Assembly: GCA_037039925.1 (NCBI GenBank)
Contig: JAXRKP010000098.1
Coordinates: forward strand, 337,501 to 401,500
Reading direction: 5' to 3'
DNA: 64,000 bases
Origin: Doris montereyensis
Lineage: Eukaryota > Mollusca > Gastropoda > Nudibranchia > Dorididae
The translations under genes and the position numbers were made by a program. Below are positions 49,632 through 64,000 of the stretch, piece by piece. Below the pieces are notes generated by a model. The model did no database searches and had not been told where the DNA came from. It worked only from the letters and a program-made list of their open reading frames with translations. Every line of letters starts with the position of its first letter. Position 1 is the stretch's first letter.

Positions 49632-50957
49632 GTAAGATCGAACGTGTGCTGTGAGGAGAGAAAGAACAGAACAGATTGTACTTGTAGTTAGATTAGATCT
49701 AGATTTTGATTCTTTGATACCTATGTATATTAAACAAATGCACTTAATGTAAATCGAGGTTAAGCACGGACATCCAGAATCGTATCACAACATTGAAACC
49801 AGGAAAGGAAACAATCTTGAACTTCAATTCTTCAATTTAATCACATAAACATAATCATCATTATCAATAATATAATATCGTTTCTTTTAAAATTCTCTTA
49901 TCTATAATGTAGCTTACACTTTTAATCCAGTTGCTAAATGAAGAGGATGATCATGAAGGAAAACGTTTGTGTAACTAGATAGATCTTGTCTAGATCTAGA
50001 TCTAGATATAAAGGTCAACTCGGCTTTATCCAAGGACCAGAAGTAGTGGTCATGTAAAGTAAAGAAAGAAACCATTTGTGTCAATAAATCATCCCATGAT
50101 GTTGAAAGGCAGATCTAGATCTAGATCTATCTAAAAGTATTCCATCTTGTAATAATTAGCCTATAACCCATTTGTATAAACATCATTTTGATTGGTTGAT
50201 GTGATGGAATGTCCCGTCTCAAGTTTCTCTCATAACATCAACGCACTAATTAGCAACATTTAGCAGCACTCACTAGAGGACATAACATATTCTTGATAGT
50301 TTTGTGTGGAAAAAACAAATTTCTTTTTTTGAATTTTAAACTGTTATTAGATCTAGATCTATATTAGGCCTAATATTGAAATAAAAGATCATTTTAAGAC
50401 ACATCCGTAGATGTTATCTGTACAGACGTTACACCAGTGTAGATCAAGTAGAACTAGTTTCAGCTAAAATTAATATCTAGCCTCTAGATCTAGACAGCCT
50501 ATTCTGTGTTCTCTTTGACTCTCGTAAAACAAGTTTTGTGATTCTCATGATGCTATTTTGTTCTATCATTCTAATCTTATTCTTAGAAATAGTCGTTGAT
50601 ATAAATATAGTATATCCCGAATCTAGATCTACTTGTAAATATTTTGTAAGTAATTTGATTTATTGTCTTCTCTTGCAAGGTGGATAGAGCTAGTTGGTAA
50701 GAATTTCCTGGTGTGTTCTTCTTGCCTCATGAATGTCTGTCACTGAGTTAGTCAATATTTTTTTTGTTTCCTTCTCTGAGTTATTCATTAATTAGGGCCT
50801 AATGCTAGATCTGGCCTACATATTTTAAAGGATCATCAAATCTAATTACTAATTGAAATTGTCTATGGGCTGAATAATTGCGGGCTGTTTTTATGTTTTT
50901 ATGAAAAGTGTGACAAGATTATATAATTTATTTCCTATTATCATTTATCTCCATCAG

Positions 50958-57613
<6,656 letters not shown>

Positions 57614-57627
57614 GAAAGGAATAGTTA

Positions 57628-57637
57628 AATAAATAAA
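57628..57637 (+). terminator. RPS15A poly(A) signals
   Basis: Two overlapping AATAAA hexamers (57628-57633 and 57632-57637) lie 15-24 nt after the stop codon. A very short 3' UTR is usual for ribosomal protein genes. Confidence 0.8.
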
Positions 57638-57639
57638 AA

Positions 57640-59380
57640 TGTAAAATCAAAATAACTGCTGTTGTAGTTTTGTTTCTTTTACGTACAACTCTTGTCTGGA
57701 TGGGCCGATGATCATTGGATGTGTTAAGAAACTTTCTCTCTCTAGTCTATCTCTCACTCTAGTTTCTATTGTGTGCCAGGACCCCCCCCCCCCCGTTTTT
57801 AGTGTTATGAGTGATACTTCCTGGGGCAGCTTTTTTATAGTCTCTTAGTACTCTCACATTGCATATCTACTGTACTCCCTGTCACTATGGCTGTGAAGTG
57901 TGTCGGACTGCAAAGCTTCTGTGACTTCTTCATTGTGGTCATAGTGTGGAATTATAGTTATAGGCAGGGTCTGTCATTATTTTTAGTTACTACATGTATT
58001 ACACTATAATGGAATAAGCAGGAGTACTTTGAGCAAAGTTCGCTGTTTATAGACAAGTAGTATATCATCAGGTTTTAAAAGCATTGAAATTGAATACATG
58101 TATTATTATTATATCCATTTAGATAATATACAGTAGTCTCCGCCAAAATGCTTAGTCTTCTGGTAACAAAATTGAACATTTTGAGTCAAGGACCTCACCC
58201 CACTACATTATTTACGTTGATATTCTTGGTTAGACATAAATTCTTTCGACGAGCTGAGACAGCCAAGACAGACATTGTCGTGTGCCTATAGTTAACACAC
58301 ACGTGCGTGGCAGATGAGGCAAAAAGACGTGAATTGACTCTTTGAATGCAACCCAATGGGGTGTTTAGCTCCTACTGCCAATCTGTCCCATGATGCATTG
58401 CACAATCTCCCAGGTCGGGTGGTAGCTCTTTTGCGTGGCTGATTTTTACTTGTGCTATTCATTGATGTACATACTGACATTAACACAAGTGTTATCTATT
58501 AGACATGTGAATCACTGTATATGACTAGATTTACATCACAAAATGGTGGGAAAATAATTGATATGACATCCTAAGTCCGGGACAGCAGATCAACTTATTC
58601 GTACTTGTATTTTCACCCTTTCGAACTAGAAATCTAGTTTGCTCAAGTCCGACTATCTTGTGTTGCCATAGAATCTAATTAATAATTGATATTTTTATAT
58701 ACCTCTTGTAAATAAATATACCTAGATTTTCTACATTAGGTTCTAGTTCTGTCCAACGAATGAGTTGAAAAAAATAGGACAAAAAAAAAGAATCAATTTG
58801 GACTTACTTAAAGTAATGTTGAGATATTTCATAATTTGTTACAGAATTACATTTTATGAATTTGGATCAAAATATAAAACTACAGGGGTGTAGTTCGTTT
58901 CAGGTATTCCAATTAGATCTCACGTAATTGGCTGTCGCAACACTTGCGTCACCGCATTTCCTCAATGCGAAAGCCTATAATACTTTCACAAAGAATATGA
59001 GACTGCATCAATATAACTCTGGTGCAAACAAAGAAAATTGATGATATATTAATCTTGTTAAGCGCCAGTCAATAATTTATAAAAATATGAACACCTAGAA
59101 TGTTATATGTACTACTCTTATCATTTCTACTTCTAGATCTAGTTTTTGTTATTATCATCAAGGGTGGTCATCCTGTTCCTTCTCTTTCTTCTTATCTTAT
59201 TATTATTGATAATAATCATCACCACAAATGTTAGCATTATTATTTAGTGTTAGAATGATTATTAACAAGAGTAGAAATGGTAGCAATAGTTATACTGCTT
59301 TTGTAGTAACATTATTTATGAATAATGACGAGAGATACTCACTGCCCTCGTATTTTACTATAATTAAATAAGGACTTCAG
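57640..59380. other. Intergenic region, no gene seen
   Basis: Holds a C run at 57782-57794 and scattered AT runs. No conserved frame or transposon was read. Confidence 0.45.
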
Positions 59381-59399
59381 GCTCCACACAAAAGAGCTT

Positions 59400-62300
59400 C
59401 CACGATATCTGTTTCTGAAACAAGGGCAGATAATTTTATGCGCTGAACGCCCACTGAAACTTGCAAAAAACGTGTTGCAATGCATTGGGGCGAAGTCAAG
59501 CCAGCTGTTGATGCATTTTGAGGGGATAATTGATTTGATTTATCCTCGAGGTGCTTGGGCAACACATAAGGCCGACACTGGATCGCCATTGAATACAATC
59601 AGATGCCAATTTTGTCATCTGCTCCCACGTCCATCTCTGGATATTCATCTCCTTTTTAAAGCTTCTCCAGGTTTCTAGAGGGCGACCTCCCTTCCTTGTT
59701 CCCTGAGGGCTATTTTAGGGATGGCATCAGCATTCATCCTAAGGATGAGACCAGTCCACTTTCATCTTCTCTTTCTCACAATCTGGGATATTGACTCCAG
59801 TGATGTTCTTTCTCGAAGATATCGTGTTTGGCCAAAATGTTTTGAGGATCTTTCTGAGACATTTGTTTCTAAAGGTGTCGAACTTTCTGATGTGATATTT
59901 GTTGTTTTTCAAGATTCAGCACCATGGAGGACAGCTAGCTAGAATATTTGATTTATAAAATCTGAGTTTTGTTTTAATTGAGATTTTTCTTGTTCCCAAT
60001 ATTTTTCAGTGGTCCAAATACTTTTCTTGCTTGTGTTAACCTTTCTTTGATCTCAACTTAAGAATTTCCATTTTGAGTAATTTTACTTCCGAGATATGTG
60101 AAAGCTTGTATATCCTCAATGTCCTTGCTTTCAAGTTGCAGCGGTTGCTTCGATTGTTCATCCTCATCATTTTTGTTTTTCCAATATTTATGTGTAGCCC
60201 CAGTTTTTGTGCATTGTTATCAACTCGCTGTGTTTTGGATTGAATATCTGTGATGTTCTGTGACAGTGACAGTAGTACATCATCAGCAAAATCACGGTCC
60301 TCTAATATTTCAGTGAATGTCCACCTTAGTCCTGATTTCTTATTTTCAACAGATTCTTTCATAATCCAATCGATATTAAGGCAGAATAGAACATGTGAAT
60401 GTGATAGAATGCAACCGTTTCACATCTGTATTGATGTTCAGTCTGTCCACAGATTTAACTTTAGCATGGAAATCCCTGTAAAGCAGTTTGATTATGCTAA
60501 CTACCTTCGAGGGAATGCCATTTTGTTGTAGGATGTTCCATAATTCAGGTCTGTGTACACTATCAAAAGCCTCTTCAAAATCTATAAAACTTGAGTACCG
60601 GGAGCTTTCCATTCTTGGCATTGTTAAAAAATTTATCTAAGAGTAGAGTCAATATATAGTGAATATATGGTTTGGAAGAATATATGGTTTGAGTGAGCAA
60701 GAATGGCCTTTCCTAAATCCTGCTTGCTGCTTTCTTAGTTTTGGTTCAACTGTAAGGTTTATACGGTTTAGTAATATTTTGCTGGTGATAGAGAGTAGCA
60801 TGATTCCCCTCCAATTATCACATTTAGAAAGATCTCCTTGTTTGGTAGTTTGGTAGTGTGATGATGAGTCCAACACACTCCACTCACTTGGTAGTGTGAC
60901 GATGAGTCCAACACTCCACTCATTTGGTAGTGTGACGATGAGTCCAACACTCCACTCATTTGGTAGTGTGACGATGAGTACAACACTCCACTCACTTGGT
61001 AGTGTGAGACGTAGTGTGAGTCCAACAACACTCCACTCACTTGGTAGTGTGAGTCCAACACTCCACTCATTTGGTAGTGTGACGATGAGTCCAACACTCC
61101 ACTCATTTGGTAGTGTGACGATGAGTCCAACACTCCACTCATTTGGTAGTGTGACGATGAGTCCAACACTCCACTCACTTGGTAGTGTGACGATGAGTAC
61201 AACACTCCACTCATTTGGTAGTGTGACGATGAGTCCAACACTCCACTCATTTGGTAGTGTGACAATGAGTCCAACACTCCACTCACTTGGTAGTGTGTGA
61301 GTGATCGATGAGTCCAACACTCCACTCATTTGGTAGTGTGACGATGAGTCCAACACTCCACTCATTTGGTAGTGTGACGATGAGTCCAACACTCCACTCA
61401 CTTGGTAGTGTGACGATGAGTCCAACACTCCACTCATTTGGTAGTGTGACGATGAGTCCAACACTCCACTCATTTGGTAGTGTGATGATGAGTCCAACAC
61501 ACTCCACTCACTTGGTAGTGTGATGATGAGTCCAACACTCCACTCATTTGGTAGTTTGTGATGAGTCCAACACTCCACTGTTTGGTATTTGAGTCCAACA
61601 CTCCACTCATTTGGTAGTGTGATGATGAGTCCAACACTCCACTCATTTGGTAGTGTGATGATGAGTCCAACACTCCACTCATTTGGTAGTGTGATGATGA
61701 GTCCAACACTCCACTCATTTGGTAGTGTGATGATGAGTCCAACACTCCACTCATTTGGTAGTCCATGAGTCCAACACTCCACTCATTTGGTAGTGTGACG
61801 ATGAGTACAACACTCCACTCATTTGGTAGTGTGACGATGAGTCCAACACTCCACTCACTTGGTAGTGTGACGATGAGTCCAACACTCCACTCATTTGGTA
61901 GTGTGACGATGAGTACAACACTCCACTCATTTGGTAGTAGCTCTTCTTTTTCACAAATTTCTTGAAATATGCTTTGGTTATAACTTATATTTTAGGGGTC
62001 ATTTCTTTTTCACCTTAATCATTTCTGCTGTCACTGTCACCTGATCTTCACCTGCTGTTTTCCCTGATTTGAGACTATTACCTTTTTTATTTCATCTAAA
62101 GTTGGGGGTAAGCGTGTTGATGTCCAAATCATTTTCTGCAGGTTTAATGACCGCAGAGCCTTTGCGGTTCTCCGTTTAAGACACACTGAAGTACGCTTTC
62201 CATCTGTTCATTTGGTCAGCTTTGCTCGAGAGTAAATTTCCTTGTATGTCCTTTTCCCTTTGGAAAGTTCTTTAGCTGTTTGGTATAGAACTTTTTCTGC

Positions 62301-63300
62301 TCTTTCTGCTAACATGTCATAGTAAGCCTTCTTGTCCGCTTTGACTGTTTCTCCATTGTCATTCATGTCTGCAGCTAAACCTTCACGTCCCGTTTATATG
62401 TTCTCTTTGATAATCAACTTTTCCAACTTTGGCGTTTAAATCACCAAGAACAATAAGTAGATCATGTTTTGGGGTCTTTTGTGCTGTGCTGTTGTCTTTC
62501 ATAAAACTGTTCCTTCTCCTCCTCACTTTGTCTTCTTTGCGCATTTAGAATTAAACCTAGCTTTCATTAATCTTTCACCCATTCCAACAAAGTCTTTTTT
62601 TGCCGTTTTTGATAGTATCAGTATCAGGGCAACTCCCTTCATATCTTGATTGTCTTCTGAGTAGAGGATCGTATGACCAGTAGCGAGATCTCTTTTGCTA
62701 TTGTCAGTCCATCATGATTCGCATATAGACGGGATTATCTATTTTATATTTGTCAATTTCATTTGTTGTGTGCGCAAGTTTTCCTGTCAGGTAAAGTGTG
62801 CACATATTCACAATTGATTGTTTTGGATTCAGAAGGCTTGACATAGTCTGGTGGCTGGCTTCCTTTCGCCCTCACCCATCATTGGTAATGGTACAGTGTT
62901 CTGGATCGCCTAACCCTCATCCTGGAGGACCAGGATGATTTTTTTGTTGAGATTCACTCCTAGACAGGTAGCTTTCCAATCCCAAGCTCATAAGCCCTGT
63001 CTGCCCATGGTTTGAAATCAGTATTCCTTCTTCTAGACAAATTGCCTTTCCGGGTTAACGAACTCTATCCACCCAGAGAGGTTATAAAGGTGCCTTGGTT
63101 TGCCTGTTAGCCACCTCACAGGACATCTAAAGCATTTTCTAAGAGCTGAGTCTCCACTCTGTCCTCACTGGCTTACGCCAGTCCGCGACTGCTTATTTAG
63201 CATTTGCAGCTGACCTCTGTAAGTTATAAGAGACTATTACTAGTATTACCCTATCCACAACCTGGGGATGCGTCTGGTTAGAGGTGGTCGCCTCCACAGA
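59400..63300 (-). mobile_element. Decayed LINE (APE endonuclease and RT) with internal minisatellite
   Basis: Minus-strand order: a GC-rich 5' part (63300-62830); endonuclease remnants VCTLYLTGKLAHTTNEIDKYK and ATGHTILYS-like and VGMGERLMKARFN (62830-62540); a linker (62160-62040) with LPPTLDEIKKVIV; IFQEICEKEEL (61975-61940); the 36-bp minisatellite; then QGDLSKCDNWRGIMLLSITS and QQAGFRKGHSC (60855-60700); IDFEEAFDSVHRPELWNILQ (about 60580); DFADDVLLSLSQ (about 60290); and a tail with TFRNKCLRKILKTFWPNTIS and KGGRPLETWRS (59890-59660). It is a different family from the 26800 LINE. Multiple stops; dead. Confidence 0.88.
60848..61940 (-). repeat. 36-bp in-frame minisatellite within LINE RT coding sequence
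   Basis: About 30 copies of a unit whose minus-strand translation is LPNEWSVGLIVT (12 codons). The array is bordered on its 5' side by EICEKEEL and on its 3' side by QGDLSKCDNWRG. In intact LINEs of this type this is the place of a single EW..G..I.L.KKGDLS motif, so the unit is a multiplied piece of the RT coding sequence. Confidence 0.92.
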
Positions 63301-63424
63301 GAGGGGTTAATTAGCATTGTAAAATTCGGTGGCAGTAAGTGGCATGCAAAAAAAATAATTTGTTCATTATGACGAATCGTGCATTTTGGCGACGTGCAGC
63401 AATTTGGCGGAGACTCCTGTTTAC

Positions 63425-63520
63425 TGTTACTGTAGTAGTAGTAGTAATAGTAGACAGATAAATAGATCTATGTAGTAGACAGATAAATAGATCTATGTAG
63501 TAGACAGATAAATAGATCCA
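63425..63520 (+). repeat. Three copies of a 25-bp repeat
   Basis: AGTAGACAGATAAATAGATC plus TATGT three times, preceded by (AGT)n. Confidence 0.9.
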
Positions 63521-63604
63521 TGTAGTACAATAAAAAATAATACATCGTACAAGTACAATACATACATACACTTAGATCTATTTAGAATTCTCAGATTTAT
63601 TCGT

Positions 63605-64000
63605 CGAGTCACAGAGAAGGCGAGGTCCGATCCGATCCTACCACTAGCTAGGCCTACACTACAAAACAAATCTTGGAACCCTACCACTAGCTGAGACTAC
63701 ACTACCTACAAAACAAATCTTGGAATTCCTACCACTAGCTAGGGCTACACTACAAAACAAATATTGGATTTGCTACCACTAGCTAGGCCTACACTACAAA
63801 ACAAATATTGGATTTGCTACCACTAGCTAGGCCTACACTACAAAACAAATCTTGGAATTGCTACCACTAGCTGAGACTACACTACCTACAAAACAAATCT
63901 TGGAATTCCTACCACTAGCTAGGGCTACACTACAAAACAAATATTGGATTTGCTACCACTAGCTAGGCCTACACTACAAAACAAATATTGGATTTGCTAC
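63605..64000 (+). repeat. Minisatellite, 44-bp unit, continues beyond the window
   Basis: The unit is CTACCACTAGCTAGGCCTAC then ACTACAAAACAAATATTGGA TTTG. An alternate unit has AGCTGAGACTACACTACCTAC and CTTGGAATTCC. Order is A-B-A-A-A-B-A-A or similar, suggesting block duplication. The array is cut by the window edge. Confidence 0.93.

Noticed and set aside
60896..61965. Plus-strand frames of SPTLHSFGSVTM repeats
   Set aside because: Antisense of the LINE-derived 36-bp array.

Overview
This is a eukaryotic, AT-rich, intron-containing and very repeat-rich window. The intact cellular gene structure (ribosomal protein eS uS8/RPS15A type), the mix of transposons (piggyBac, P/THAP, MULE, hAT, several APE-type LINEs, tRNA-derived SINEs, Ty3/gypsy debris), the abundant AGATCT/TCTAGA motif and the many minisatellites suggest a lophotrochozoan animal, most likely a gastropod mollusc. 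The species assignment is inference only.

Two cellular genes are well supported, both on the + strand. (1) A six-coding-exon ankyrin-repeat protein gene runs from 2371 to 11853. Its introns hold a 3-kb 29-bp minisatellite, a tRNA-derived SINE and a 1.2-kb 43-bp minisatellite. (2) The ribosomal protein S15a gene has four coding exons (50967-51099, 54265-54344, 56008-56093, 57520-57613) that sum to 393 nt, i.e. exactly 130 codons plus stop. Its introns carry a hAT element, a LINE fragment and two hAT-like 5' ends. Both genes show one-base indels in homopolymers, pointing to consensus errors or very recent decay.

Layout: 1-1.5 kb, two foldback/inverted-repeat elements; 2.4-12.05 kb, the ankyrin gene; 12.8-24.4 kb, a nearly continuous series of minisatellites with three SINE copies; 25.2-32.5 kb, a hAT-like repeat, a degraded LINE (+) and another LINE fragment (-); 33.9-44.1 kb, a cluster of DNA transposon genes (a THAP/P-type transposase split by a complete piggyBac with TTAA-type ends, a second piggyBac remnant, and a minus-strand MULE transposase with SWIM and PHD zinc fingers); 44.8-47 kb, microsatellites and scrambled Ty3/gypsy pieces; 48.2-49.1 kb, compound TA/GA microsatellites; 49.6-57.6 kb, RPS15A; 59.4-63.3 kb, a minus-strand LINE whose RT-domain coding sequence has been blown up into a 36-bp in-frame minisatellite; 63.4-64 kb, two more tandem arrays.

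The main theme is minisatellite birth. Roughly one fifth of the window is tandem arrays with 19-55 bp units, and in two cases the source of the unit can be read: the RT finger region of a LINE, and the tail-to-head junction of a SINE dimer. I saw no prokaryotic-type operon, CRISPR array or convincing RNA gene.
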